Assembly (NCBI RefSeq): GCF_000300875.1
Contig: NZ_AMSG01000005.1
Coordinates: 118,196 to 182,195 of the forward strand
Length of the DNA stretch: 64,000 nt
Source of the DNA: Galbibacter marinus
Lineage (GTDB): Bacteria > Bacteroidota > Bacteroidia > Flavobacteriales > Flavobacteriaceae
Direction of reading: 5' to 3'
Part shown: positions 45,146-53,869 of the stretch, in pieces
Numbering within the stretch: position 1 is the stretch's first letter
Layout: each line of letters begins with the position of its first letter
Program-made: the position numbers and the translations under genes
Notes under the pieces: generated by a model
Databases searched by the model: none
What the model saw: only the letters and a program-made list of their open reading frames with translations
Told to the model about the DNA's origin: nothing

Positions 45146-45684
45146 AATACATTGGTGGATTGCTGCTCAATATGGACATAGAATTTTTCAAAAATAATTT
45201 TAAACCAAGCAGTATAATGATCAGGGTTAACGGCAATATCAGCTTTAATATCTTTTAAGGACATCCATTTCCAAGAAGCTACTTCATCCGGATTTGGCAC
45301 TGGCTGGTCGTTAAACTTCCCAACCATAATATGATCATACTCATGCTCCGTGAGCCCATTATCAAATGGAGCATGATAAATAAATGACAGCACCTCTTCA
45401 AGCGCTGTTGTAAAGCCCATCTCCTCCTGCAACCTTCTTTTTCCTGCAGCTATATTACTTTCTCCATCACGCTGGTGACTACAACACGTATTTGTCCATA
45501 GCCCTGGAGAGTGATACTTATGAGCTGCCCGCTGCTGCAACAAGGTTTCTCCCTTATCATTAAACACGAATACAGAAAAAGCGCGGTGCAATAATGCCTT
45601 CTCATGAGCCTCTATTTTTTCCATCAACCCAATCTGCCGATCATCTTTATCCACCAGAACTACCTTTTCTTTTTCTTTATACAT
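45142..45684 (-). CDS. idi: isopentenyl-diphosphate delta-isomerase, type 1
   Basis: A 180-aa Nudix-fold isomerase that interconverts IPP and DMAPP for isoprenoid synthesis. The start chosen is the ATG at 45684 (MYKEKEKVVLVDKDDRQIG); the longer in-frame start at 45828 lies upstream of a good promoter and encodes a non-conserved hydrophobic stretch. Motifs are HRAFSVFVFNDKGETLLQQRA, LWTNTCCSHQRDGE (catalytic Cys), GKRRLQEEMGF (Nudix box), and EHEYDHIMVGKF with catalytic Glu. It leads a small operon with queD (4-nt overlap) and manA. Confidence 0.93.
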   Translation of the reverse strand: MYKEKEKVVLVDKDDRQIGLMEKIEAHEKALLHRAFSVFVFNDKGETLLQQRAAHKYHSPGLWTNTCCSHQRDGESNIAAGKRRLQEEMGFTTALEEVLSFIYHAPFDNGLTEHEYDHIMVGKFNDQPVPNPDEVASWKWMSLKDIKADIAVNPDHYTAWFKIIFEKFYVHIEQQSTNVL

Positions 45685-45746
45685 TGTGTTAATTTTAAAT
45701 TTAATAATTAGGGTACACTCTTTATTGAGCTTTAAAAATACATCAA

Positions 45747-45778
45747 CAAAATTACAAAAAAGGTTAAGCAATTCCCAA
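45747..45778 (-). promoter_or_regulatory. promoter of idi-queD-manA
   Basis: On the minus strand the -33 TTG (plus 45776-45778) and -7 TAATTTTG (plus 45747-45754) are 21 nt apart. Transcription would begin near 45740, giving a leader of about 55 nt to the ATG at 45684. Confidence 0.6.
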
Positions 45779-45918
45779 AACATAGATGCCCAGTAAAACC
45801 ATAAGACGCTATAGCCCACATTAAACAACTAACCCACTGATTATTAAGACTGGAAAACAACACAAAACCACTCCTTTAGATGTTTTAAAGTTTATGCGCC
45901 CTTTTGATAGAAAAAGAT

Positions 45919-45926
45919 TAATTTTG
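45919..45926 (+). promoter_or_regulatory. -7 promoter element of prfC
   Basis: TAATTTTG matches TAnnTTTG, 20 nt before the prfC start. No -33 TTG at the right distance was seen. Confidence 0.5.
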
Positions 45927-45946
45927 CACCTCTGTAAATTAGAGAG

Positions 45947-47536
45947 ATGCAGCTAGAAAAAGAAATCAATAAAAGACGGACCTTTGGGATTATCTCCCAC
46001 CCGGATGCAGGAAAGACAACATTAACTGAAAAACTATTACTTTTTGGAGGCGCCATACAAGAAGCAGGAGCCGTCAAGAGTAATAAAATCAAAAAAGGAG
46101 CTACTAGTGACTTCATGGAAATAGAACGCCAAAGAGGAATTTCTGTAGCTACTTCGGTACTTGCCTTTAATTATAGGGACAAAAAAATTAATATCCTTGA
46201 CACCCCAGGACACAAAGATTTTGCCGAAGATACTTTTAGAACCCTAACCGCGGTTGATAGTGTTATAGTGGTAATTGATGTAGCAAAAGGAGTTGAGGAA
46301 CAAACACAAAAATTGGTTGAAGTTTGTCGTATGCGAAAAATCCCAATGATTGTGTTTATCAACAAATTAGACCGGGAAGGAAAAGATGCCTTTGACCTCT
46401 TAGATGAAGTCGAACAAAAGCTCGAACTAAAAGTATGCCCTTTAAGTTATCCTATTGGAATGGGGTATGATTTTAAAGGCATCTATAATATTTGGGAGAA
46501 AAACATTAATCTATTTAGTGGTGACAATAAGAAAAACATCAAGGACACCATAGCATTTGACGATATCGAAAGTCCAGAACTTGAAAAACTTATAGGATCA
46601 GACGAAGCTGAAGAGCTAAGAACAGACCTAGAGTTAATCTCAGAGGTATATCCAGATTTTGACAGAGAGGCCTACATTAAAGGAGAACTACAACCCGTGT
46701 TTTTTGGCTCTGCTTTAAATAATTTTGGAGTACGTGAGCTTCTTGATTGCTTTATTACCATCGCCCCACCTCCACTTCCCAAAAAAGCGGAGGAACGCGC
46801 AGTTACTCCCACGGAAAATACATTTAGCGGGTTTGTATTTAAAATTCACGCCAATATGGATCCTAAACACAGAGACCGTTTGGCCTTTATTAAAATTGTA
46901 TCTGGAACTTTTGAACGCAACAAACCATACCTACATGTAAGGCATCAAAAAAACCTAAAATTCTCAAGTCCAAATGCTTTTTTCGCTGAGAAAAAAGAAA
47001 TTGTTGATGTATCCTATGCTGGTGATATTGTAGGTTTACACGATACAGGAAACTTTAAAATCGGCGACACCTTAACTGAAGGTGAACAATTAAACTTTAA
47101 AGGGATCCCAAGTTTTTCACCAGAACATTTTCGCTACATTAATAATGCCGATCCAATGAAATCTAAACAGTTGGAAAAAGGAATTACACAACTTATGGAT
47201 GAAGGGGTTGCTCAGTTATTCACCCTGCAATTAAACAACAGGAAAATTATTGGAACTGTTGGAGCACTTCAATACGAGGTGATCCAATACCGATTAGAAC
47301 ATGAGTATGGGGCTAAGTGTAGCTACGAAAACTTCCCAGTACACAAAGCGTGTTGGGTAGAAGCAGAAGATCCTAATAACGAAGAATTTGCTGAATTCAA
47401 ACGCGTAAAGCAAAAATTCCTAGCTCATGACAAACAAGGTCAATTAGTCTTTTTGGCCGACTCGGCATTTTCTATACAAATGGCACAGCAAAAGTATCCG
47501 ACAGTGAAATTACATTTTGTATCGGAATACAAATAA
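45947..47536 (+). CDS. prfC: peptide chain release factor 3
   Basis: A 529-aa translational GTPase that recycles RF1 and RF2 after termination. GTPase motifs are SHPDAGKTTLTEKLL (G1, about 18-32), RQRGISVATSV (G2), ILDTPGHKDFAEDT (G3), INKLDREGKD (G4) and the later G5 region. RF3-specific features include GAVKSNKIKKGATSDFMEIE and the C-terminal domain with MKSKQLEKGITQLMDEGVAQLF and VGALQYEVIQYRLEHEYGAKC. It is full length and monocistronic, with a strong terminator. Confidence 0.97.
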   Translation: MQLEKEINKRRTFGIISHPDAGKTTLTEKLLLFGGAIQEAGAVKSNKIKKGATSDFMEIERQRGISVATSVLAFNYRDKKINILDTPGHKDFAEDTFRTLTAVDSVIVVIDVAKGVEEQTQKLVEVCRMRKIPMIVFINKLDREGKDAFDLLDEVEQKLELKVCPLSYPIGMGYDFKGIYNIWEKNINLFSGDNKKNIKDTIAFDDIESPELEKLIGSDEAEELRTDLELISEVYPDFDREAYIKGELQPVFFGSALNNFGVRELLDCFITIAPPPLPKKAEERAVTPTENTFSGFVFKIHANMDPKHRDRLAFIKIVSGTFERNKPYLHVRHQKNLKFSSPNAFFAEKKEIVDVSYAGDIVGLHDTGNFKIGDTLTEGEQLNFKGIPSFSPEHFRYINNADPMKSKQLEKGITQLMDEGVAQLFTLQLNNRKIIGTVGALQYEVIQYRLEHEYGAKCSYENFPVHKACWVEAEDPNNEEFAEFKRVKQKFLAHDKQGQLVFLADSAFSIQMAQQKYPTVKLHFVSEYK

Positions 47537-47605
47537 CAGAACATATTGAGTCGTCCTAAAATAGGTGGACAATAGTTCAACTTATTTCCAGTGGAGAATC
47601 CCATA

Positions 47606-47636
47606 AAAAAGCCCCTACATAATGAAGGGGCTTTTT
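47606..47636. terminator. bidirectional terminator between prfC and the DUF4293 gene
   Basis: AAAAAGCCCCT (47606-47616) pairs with AGGGGCTTTTT (47626-47636) around a 9-nt loop. Both strands end in T runs, and the flanking genes converge here. Confidence 0.9.
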
Positions 47637-47664
47637 AACGCACTAATATACTAAGATGTTAGGT

Positions 47665-48075
47665 TTATCGTAACCGATCAACAGATTTTACGAGATCCTC
47701 GTCCTTTTTAATAGCCTTATTGGCTAACACTAAAAAAACGATAGAAACAATAGGGAGAAGCATCCCAATACCCTTCTCAGAAACGTTCGTTTCTCCGGAT
47801 AAAGTTAGCGACCGATAAACGAAAAATCCTAGTAGAAAAAGATTAAATATCATATTAAGTCTGTTCACCACAAACTGATTTTTTCTATTCTTAAATAAAA
47901 ATATAGCGATAAGCGCTAAAATTGAAACAACTCCAAAACCACCTAGAATCATTAGCTCATCTTGAGCATACACCCAGTTAGCCTCTTGATCCGTCCATAA
48001 AGGCAACCAAAAAGGCAAAGCCCCACTAACAAGGACCACCACTAGTAAATAAATAGTTTGAATTCGTTGTATCAC
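47665..48075 (-). CDS. DUF4293 family membrane protein
   Basis: A 136-aa protein with four membrane spans (about 5-24, 42-62, 71-90, 103-122), starting with GTG and MIQRIQTIYLLVV, a conserved opening for this family of Bacteroidota. The arginine- and asparagine-rich loop KNRKNQFVVNRLNM separates spans 2 and 3, and the tail is charged. It is often found beside rho in flavobacteria, as here in divergent orientation. Function unknown. Confidence 0.85.
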   Translation of the reverse strand: MIQRIQTIYLLVVVLVSGALPFWLPLWTDQEANWVYAQDELMILGGFGVVSILALIAIFLFKNRKNQFVVNRLNMIFNLFLLGFFVYRSLTLSGETNVSEKGIGMLLPIVSIVFLVLANKAIKKDEDLVKSVDRLR

Positions 48076-48094
48076 AAATTTGAATTTTGTTAGG

Positions 48095-48102
48095 CAAAAA
48101 TA
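48095..48102 (-). promoter_or_regulatory. -7 promoter element of the DUF4293 gene
   Basis: On the minus strand TATTTTTG matches TAnnTTTG, 19 nt before the GTG start. Confidence 0.5.
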
Positions 48103-48138
48103 ATGTTCTTTTCTAAAAATAATGCTTGTTTATTAAAA

Positions 48139-48146
48139 TAAATTTG
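48139..48146 (+). promoter_or_regulatory. -7 promoter element of rho
   Basis: TAAATTTG matches TAnnTTTG. Transcription from here leaves a leader of about 115 nt before rho, long for this window; rho is autoregulated through its leader in some bacteria, but no specific structure is apparent here. Confidence 0.45.
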
Positions 48147-48267
48147 TAATATTGCGTAGTCAATTCGAAACGAGTACTTTACTTCAATAGATTTTGTACT
48201 TCTATTTTTTTTCAAAACAACAATCATAATTTACCTCAGACCAAATAATAATATATTTATTTAATCA

Positions 48268-50019
48268 ATGTTTGAAATTTCAGATTTAAAGGCAAAAAAG
48301 CTTGCCGAACTACATGAGATTGCTAGAGTGGCTGGTATTCCAAAATTTAAAACGTTCAAAAAGAACGACCTCATCTATCAAATTCTCGACGTCCAAGCTG
48401 CTAGCCCAAGTGCAGTAAGCACTATAGATACTCCAAAAAAGGACACTCCTAAAGGCGAAGAAACACCTTCTGCGCAAAGGCCTAAAAAAAGAACGCGTAC
48501 CACAAAAAGATCTACTGGGAAAGCGGAAGATACTAATGGTGGTGCAAATAAAGCATTTACCTCAACCCCTGCGCCCTCAAGGCCAGTTACCGAGGCTAAT
48601 CCAACAGAGCCAAAACCCAAAAAAGAGAGTGCGCCTGTAAAGAAAGAAGTTGATAACCAAGCGAAACCAGAAGCTGTAAAGAAACCTAAAACGGAATCAA
48701 AACAACAGCCTAACAGCGCTAACAACAATCAGCAAAACAATACTAAGCGTAACGAGAACGCTAACAATGCACGCAACCCCAATAATAATCCAAATAACAA
48801 CAATCAAGCTCATTCCCATAAGAAAAATAACAATAACGGTCCTAAGGATAAAGACAATTTTGACAAGGAAAAGAGAAACAGGTACAGGGAACCTGATTTT
48901 GAATTTGACGGTATTGTAGAGAGTGAGGGTGTTTTAGATATCATGCAAGATGGATATGGGTTTTTACGAAGTAGCGATTACAACTACCTTTCATCACCAG
49001 ACGACATTTATGTATCTCAATCACAAATACGTTTATTTGGTTTAAAAACAGGAGATACTGTACGAGGAACAGTACGTCCACCTAAAGAAGGAGAAAAATA
49101 TTTTCCACTCATTAAGGTAAACCAAATTAATGGATTAAATCCACAGGTTGTTCGTGACCGCGTATCTTTTGAGCATTTAACACCCCTATTCCCAGAGGAG
49201 AAATTCAGGTTAGCTGAAAATAGAAGCACCATATCCACTAGGATTGTGGACCTCTTCTCTCCTATTGGTAAAGGCCAAAGAGGTATGATCGTTTCTCAGC
49301 CTAAAACTGGTAAAACGATGCTTTTAAAAGACATCGCCAATGCAATTGCAGCAAACCATCCAGAGGTTTATCAATTAATTCTATTAATTGATGAGCGTCC
49401 TGAGGAGGTAACCGACATGCAACGTAATGTAAAAGGAGAAGTAATTGCCTCTACCTTTGACGAACCTGCAGACCGACACGTAAAAGTTGCCAATATTGTA
49501 TTAGAAAAAGCAAAACGTCTAGTAGAATGCGGACACGATGTAGTAATTCTTTTAGATTCCATCACACGTCTAGCTAGAGCCTACAACACCGTTCAACCAG
49601 CTAGTGGTAAAGTCTTAAGTGGTGGGGTTGACGCGAACGCTTTACACAAACCTAAACGCTTTTTCGGTGCGGCAAGAAATATAGAAGGCGGTGGTTCCTT
49701 AACTATTATTGCTACAGCACTAACCGATACTGGTTCTAAAATGGACGAAGTTATTTTCGAAGAATTTAAAGGAACAGGTAATATGGAGTTACAACTTGAC
49801 AGACGTATTGCTAACAAACGAATTTTCCCTGCAATTGATTTAATATCTTCTTCAACTAGACGAGACGATTTATTATTAGATGACAATGCGATTCAAAGAA
49901 TGTGGATCTTACGTAAATACCTATCGGATATGAACCCTGTTGAAGCTATGGAGTTTATGGATCAACGTATTCGTATGACTAAGAATAATGAAGAATTTTT
50001 AATGACGATGAATCAATAA
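48268..50019 (+). CDS. rho: transcription termination factor Rho with long N-terminal insertion
   Basis: A 583-aa hexameric RNA helicase that ends transcription. An N-terminal Rho-N helical domain (about 1-45, [22 protein letters not shown]) is followed by an unusual low-complexity stretch of about 155 residues rich in Lys, Pro, Asn and Gln. Then come the RNA-binding cold-shock domain ([35 protein letters not shown]), the Walker A site [47 protein letters not shown] and the R-loop segment near [20 protein letters not shown]. The insertion is known for Rho of Bacteroidota and high-GC Gram-positives; it may bind RNA or phase separate. Terminator follows. Confidence 0.96.
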   Translation: MFEISDLKAKKLAELHEIARVAGIPKFKTFKKNDLIYQILDVQAASPSAVSTIDTPKKDTPKGEETPSAQRPKKRTRTTKRSTGKAEDTNGGANKAFTSTPAPSRPVTEANPTEPKPKKESAPVKKEVDNQAKPEAVKKPKTESKQQPNSANNNQQNNTKRNENANNARNPNNNPNNNNQAHSHKKNNNNGPKDKDNFDKEKRNRYREPDFEFDGIVESEGVLDIMQDGYGFLRSSDYNYLSSPDDIYVSQSQIRLFGLKTGDTVRGTVRPPKEGEKYFPLIKVNQINGLNPQVVRDRVSFEHLTPLFPEEKFRLAENRSTISTRIVDLFSPIGKGQRGMIVSQPKTGKTMLLKDIANAIAANHPEVYQLILLIDERPEEVTDMQRNVKGEVIASTFDEPADRHVKVANIVLEKAKRLVECGHDVVILLDSITRLARAYNTVQPASGKVLSGGVDANALHKPKRFFGAARNIEGGGSLTIIATALTDTGSKMDEVIFEEFKGTGNMELQLDRRIANKRIFPAIDLISSSTRRDDLLLDDNAIQRMWILRKYLSDMNPVEAMEFMDQRIRMTKNNEEFLMTMNQ

Positions 50020-50319
50020 TTTATCGGCAGACACAATACAATAGAGCCTGCACTTTTTTAAAAAAGTGCAGGCTTTTTTTTTATGCCTACAAAACGACCA
50101 CAACTTTTCAGTAAACATCCTAGATTAATGCTTGCAGAGTCCCCCCTGAGCTCCAATCTAACAAATTCACACCAAATTTAAAGCCTAGAAGAAGACCCTT
50201 ATTTTAAGACAACAATAGTCCTTACACCTATCAAATTAGTACATGATGTTAAAAATATGCTCTAAAGTAGTAGAATCATAAAAGCATTGATTAAATTTGA
50301 GTTTACTGAATCATTAGAA
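50020..50319. other. 300-nt intergenic region between rho and the AI-2E family gene
   Basis: Contains the rho terminator at its left end. The rest is A+T-rich, with no clear TAnnTTTG element, hairpin or small reading frame of note. A TTG at 50287 could extend the following gene by 11 codons. Confidence 0.6.
50045..50082 (+). terminator. strong intrinsic terminator of rho
   Basis: AGCCTGCACTTTTTT (50045-50059) and AAAAAAGTGCAGGCT (50060-50074) are perfectly complementary over 15 bp with no unpaired loop bases, so a few central A-T pairs must open; a T run follows. Rho's own mRNA thus ends at a Rho-independent site. Confidence 0.92.
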
Positions 50320-51354
50320 ATGTATAAAGACCAACTAAGTCCAGGCCTCATACGGCAACTATTTGTACTTCTATCCATAGTACTATTAGGATATCTTATA
50401 ATTGAGGAATTGCTTCCTTACCTCTCAGGTATATTAGGAGCAGTCACTATGTATGTCATTTTCAAAAGGCTCATGAAGCGACTTGTTAAGATAGGCTGTA
50501 GGCGCTGGGTAGCGGCAACGATTATCATTTTAATTTCAATAGTGATTATCATCATACCGGTAAGCTTAATAGTTTTATTATTATCCTCTAAGATTCAAAA
50601 AGCCGTAGCAAACTCAGAGGATCTGATCGCTATTATAAAAAGTAAAATATTGGAGGTCGAACAATATGTAGGATTCAGTTTATCTACCGAATTAAACACC
50701 AAAGAAATCACAGGTTGGGTCTCTACTCAAATTCAAGGCTTAGCTGGTGGGACATTTGATGCACTGATCGCTTTAACAATCATGTATTTTATTCTCTATT
50801 TTCTATTAATAGACTCGGAGAATTTACAAAAAAGAGTATTGAACTTCCTTCCTCTTAGTGATGAAAACATCAGATTAATTTCCAAAGAAAGTAGTGAAGT
50901 CGTAAAATCAAATGCCATCGGAATTCCTTTGGTAGCACTTTTACAAGGGATAGTTGCCCTAATCGGCTACTATATTTTCGGGGTTCAAGACCCAATATTT
51001 TGGTTTGTAGTGACCGTAATAGGCTCCATGATTCCTTTTGTTGGGACAGCCCTTGGGGTTATACCCGTAACCCTACTTCTATACGCACAAGGAGAACAAT
51101 GGCAAGCTGTAGGTTTACTGATTTATGGAATAGCAGTGGTTGGGTCCACCGATAATGTATTTAGAATGGTCGTGCAGAGAAGACTCGCCAATCTCCACCC
51201 TCTTATTACTCTTATAGGGGTGATCATAGGTGTGCCCTTATTTGGTTTTATAGGACTCGTATTTGGTCCCTTGTTACTGAGTCTATTTCTGTTATTGGTG
51301 AAAATATACAAAAATGAATACGGCAATAAGGATACCAACTTACCCCATCAATAG
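50320..51354 (+). CDS. AI-2E family transporter (PerM/YdiK-type permease)
   Basis: A 344-aa membrane protein with about seven or eight spans. The chosen start is the ATG at 50320 (MYKDQLSPGLIRQ); the TTG at 50287 is possible. Family features: paired N-terminal spans (LFVLLSIVLLGYLIIEELLPYLSGILGAVTMY), the soluble amphipathic region about 85-145, LTIMYFILYFLLIDSENL, and the C-terminal block with IGSMIPFVGTALGVIP, STDNVFRMVVQRRLANLHPLITLIGVIIGVPLFGFIGLVFGPLLLSL. The family includes autoinducer-2 exporters and Na/H antiporters, so the substrate cannot be assigned. Confidence 0.88.
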   Translation: MYKDQLSPGLIRQLFVLLSIVLLGYLIIEELLPYLSGILGAVTMYVIFKRLMKRLVKIGCRRWVAATIIILISIVIIIIPVSLIVLLLSSKIQKAVANSEDLIAIIKSKILEVEQYVGFSLSTELNTKEITGWVSTQIQGLAGGTFDALIALTIMYFILYFLLIDSENLQKRVLNFLPLSDENIRLISKESSEVVKSNAIGIPLVALLQGIVALIGYYIFGVQDPIFWFVVTVIGSMIPFVGTALGVIPVTLLLYAQGEQWQAVGLLIYGIAVVGSTDNVFRMVVQRRLANLHPLITLIGVIIGVPLFGFIGLVFGPLLLSLFLLLVKIYKNEYGNKDTNLPHQ

Positions 51355-51398
51355 ACAGGGTAAGCTTAGCATAACCTCAAAATTATTTTTTATATCGC

Positions 51399-52292
51399 TT
51401 ATTTAGGCTCTGCAGTCACACGGTGGCGCTCTCTTGCTAGAAGCGTGTTTTTAAGAAGCATTGCAATGGTCATTGGACCTACACCACCAGGAACTGGGGT
51501 GATAAAACTTGCCTTTTTACTCACGTTATCAAAGTCAACATCTCCAGTAATGCGGTAACCCTTGGGAGAATTCTCATCTGGTACTCTGGTGATTCCAACA
51601 TCGATCACTACAACATCATCTTTAACCATTTCAGCCTTGAGATAATTCGGATGCCCTAATGCCGTGATAATAATATCAGCCTGAGAAGTGATCTGCGTAA
51701 TATTTTTAGTATGACTATGAGTAAGTGTTACTGTAGAATTTCCTGGAAACCCTTTTCGACCCATCAAAATACTCATTGGGCGTCCCACGATATGTGAGCG
51801 ACCTATGACCACAGTATGTTTTCCTTTAGTTTCAACGTTATATCGCTCCAACAGCTCTAGAATACCAAAAGGTGTCGCTGGAATAAAAGTACTCATATCC
51901 AAGGCCATTTTCCCGAAATTTGTTGGATGAAAACCGTCCACATCTTTATTAGGGTCAATTGCCATTAGCACACGTTGTTCATTGATTTGCTCAGGCAATG
52001 GTAATTGAACGATGAATCCATCGATATCTTTATTCTTGTTAAGCTCATCAATCTTACGCATAAGCTCCAATTCACTAGTAGTGCTTGGCAGCTTTACAAG
52101 AGTAGACTCGAATCCAACACGCTCACAAGCCTTTACTTTGCTTCCCACGTATGTCAGACTCGCACCGTCATTACCTACTATCACAGCCGCAAGATGAGGT
52201 ACCTTTTCGCCTCTTGCTTTTATCTTTTGAACGATTTCTGCAATCTCGTCCTTAATTTGATTGGATATTTTCTTTCCGTCTAGAAGTTCCAT
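51399..52292 (-). CDS. folD: bifunctional methylenetetrahydrofolate dehydrogenase/cyclohydrolase
   Basis: A 297-aa enzyme that converts 5,10-methylene-THF to 10-formyl-THF through methenyl-THF. Catalytic motifs are VGNDGASLTYVGSKVKACERVGF (with Lys of the YxxxK site), GFIVQLPLPEQIN, DVDGFHPTNFG, TPFGILELLERY, VVIGRSHIVGRPMSILM, and PVPGGVGPMTIAMLLKNT. Full length. It lies 65 nt downstream of ffh on the same strand, possibly co-transcribed. Confidence 0.97.
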   Translation of the reverse strand: MELLDGKKISNQIKDEIAEIVQKIKARGEKVPHLAAVIVGNDGASLTYVGSKVKACERVGFESTLVKLPSTTSELELMRKIDELNKNKDIDGFIVQLPLPEQINEQRVLMAIDPNKDVDGFHPTNFGKMALDMSTFIPATPFGILELLERYNVETKGKHTVVIGRSHIVGRPMSILMGRKGFPGNSTVTLTHSHTKNITQITSQADIIITALGHPNYLKAEMVKDDVVVIDVGITRVPDENSPKGYRITGDVDFDNVSKKASFITPVPGGVGPMTIAMLLKNTLLARERHRVTAEPK

Positions 52293-52357
52293 TATATAGG
52301 TTTATTATTTTTAAGCTTGTTTACAAATCCAGATTACATAATTTGCAAAAAGGTAAT

Positions 52358-53686
52358 TTACTTTAGCCCTTGCATCATCTGCATCATCTTTCTACCACCG
52401 CCTCCTTGCATCATTTTCATCATTTTACTCATTTGAGTAAACTGTTTTAGAAGTTGGTTTACCTCCTGAACTGAAGTTCCACTACCCTTTGCAATACGTT
52501 TTTTTCTACTTCCATTAAGGACAGAAGGAGTAGAACGTTCCTCAGGCGTCATAGAATGAATTATGGCCTCAATTCCCTTAAATGCATCATCATCTATATC
52601 CATTCCTTTTAAAGCCTTTCCTGCGCCAGGAATCATCCCGAGCAAGTCCTTCATACTACCCATCTTTTTGATTTGTTGTATCTGACTCAAAAAGTCGTCA
52701 AAACCAAATTGATCCTTGGCAATTTTTTTATGTAGTTTTCTAGCCTCCTCCTCATCGTATTGCTCCTGAGCTCTTTCTACCAAGGAAACAACGTCTCCCA
52801 TTCCTAGGATCCGGTCAGCCATACGAGAAGGATAGAAGACATCTACCGCATCCATTTTCTCTCCAGTACCGATGAATTTAATCGGTTTATTTACCACAGA
52901 TTTTATAGACAAAGCTGCCCCACCTCTAGTATCACCATCGAGTTTTGTAAGAATAACTCCATCAAAGTCTAAGACATCATTAAATGACTTTGCAGTGTTA
53001 ACAGCATCCTGACCTGTCATAGAATCAACCACAAACAAGGTTTCATTTGGATTAATGGCATTATGAATATTAGAAATTTCCTTCATCATAAGCTCATCCA
53101 CTGCCAAACGACCTGCGGTATCCACAATAACCACATTATGACCATTAGCCTTCGCATAATCCACACCAGCCTTAGCAATAGCTACTGGATCAGAATTCTC
53201 TCTATCGGAATATACCGACACTCCTATTTGCTCACCTACAACATGCAACTGATCAATCGCAGCCGGACGGTACACATCACAAGCTACCAAAAGAGGATTC
53301 TTTGTTTTTTTATTTTTTAGAAAATTAGCTAATTTACCTGAGAAGGTTGTTTTACCTGACCCCTGAAGACCCGCCATTAAAATAACAGAAGGATTACCTG
53401 AGAGATCCACCCCAGCGGCTTCACCACCCATAAGCTCGGTAAGCTCATCTTTGACAAGCTTCACCATCAACTGTCCTGGCTTCAAGGATGTCAATACATC
53501 CTGCCCAAGCGCTTTGCTTTTAACCGAGTTGGTAAATTCTTTGGCTGTTTTAAAGTTCACATCCGCATCCAACAATGCACGTCTAACCTCCTTAAGAGTC
53601 TCTGCTATGTTAACCTCGGTAATTTGCCCATGTCCTTTAAGAACATGAAAGGCTTTATCTAATTTTTCACTTAAATTATCAAACAT
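52358..53686 (-). CDS. ffh: signal recognition particle protein Ffh
   Basis: A 442-aa SRP54-type GTPase that brings ribosomes making membrane proteins to FtsY. The N domain (about 1-85) is followed by the G domain with GLQGSGKTTFSGKLANFL, ACDVYRPAAIDQL, DTAGRLAVDELMM, TKLDGDTRGGAALS and GTGEKMDAVDVFYPSRMADRILGMGD. The methionine-rich M domain (about 310-442) ends with MSKMMKMMQGGGGRKMMQMMQ, the RNA and signal-sequence binding part. The SRP RNA gene is not within this window as far as can be seen. Confidence 0.97.
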   Translation of the reverse strand: MFDNLSEKLDKAFHVLKGHGQITEVNIAETLKEVRRALLDADVNFKTAKEFTNSVKSKALGQDVLTSLKPGQLMVKLVKDELTELMGGEAAGVDLSGNPSVILMAGLQGSGKTTFSGKLANFLKNKKTKNPLLVACDVYRPAAIDQLHVVGEQIGVSVYSDRENSDPVAIAKAGVDYAKANGHNVVIVDTAGRLAVDELMMKEISNIHNAINPNETLFVVDSMTGQDAVNTAKSFNDVLDFDGVILTKLDGDTRGGAALSIKSVVNKPIKFIGTGEKMDAVDVFYPSRMADRILGMGDVVSLVERAQEQYDEEEARKLHKKIAKDQFGFDDFLSQIQQIKKMGSMKDLLGMIPGAGKALKGMDIDDDAFKGIEAIIHSMTPEERSTPSVLNGSRKKRIAKGSGTSVQEVNQLLKQFTQMSKMMKMMQGGGGRKMMQMMQGLK

Positions 53687-53764
53687 ATTATCTTACTGCT
53701 TTTACTCAATACTGAGAATTGGTAATATTCTCAAAAAATTCAACTGCGAATTTATAGAGAGTTG

Positions 53765-53772
53765 CAAATTTA
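53765..53772 (-). promoter_or_regulatory. -7 promoter element of ffh
   Basis: On the minus strand TAAATTTG matches TAnnTTTG in the 183-nt gap upstream of ffh. It implies a leader of about 70 nt. Nothing else is evident in the gap. Confidence 0.45.
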
Positions 53773-53869
53773 AGAATTTGAACTCGAAGTTCGAAAGTTA
53801 TTTTAGACTTCTTAATCAGGGGATTTACAGCAGCTTAAAATTAAAAACACTTCCGTAAAAATTTAGCCA

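Noticed and set aside
45685..45828. Longer N-terminus of idi
   Set aside because: It would begin upstream of the promoter (-33/-7 at 45747-45778) and encodes a hydrophobic stretch not typical of the family.
48378..48728. 116-codon frame opposite the low-complexity part of rho
   Set aside because: A by-product of repetitive Lys/Pro/Asn codons on the other strand.
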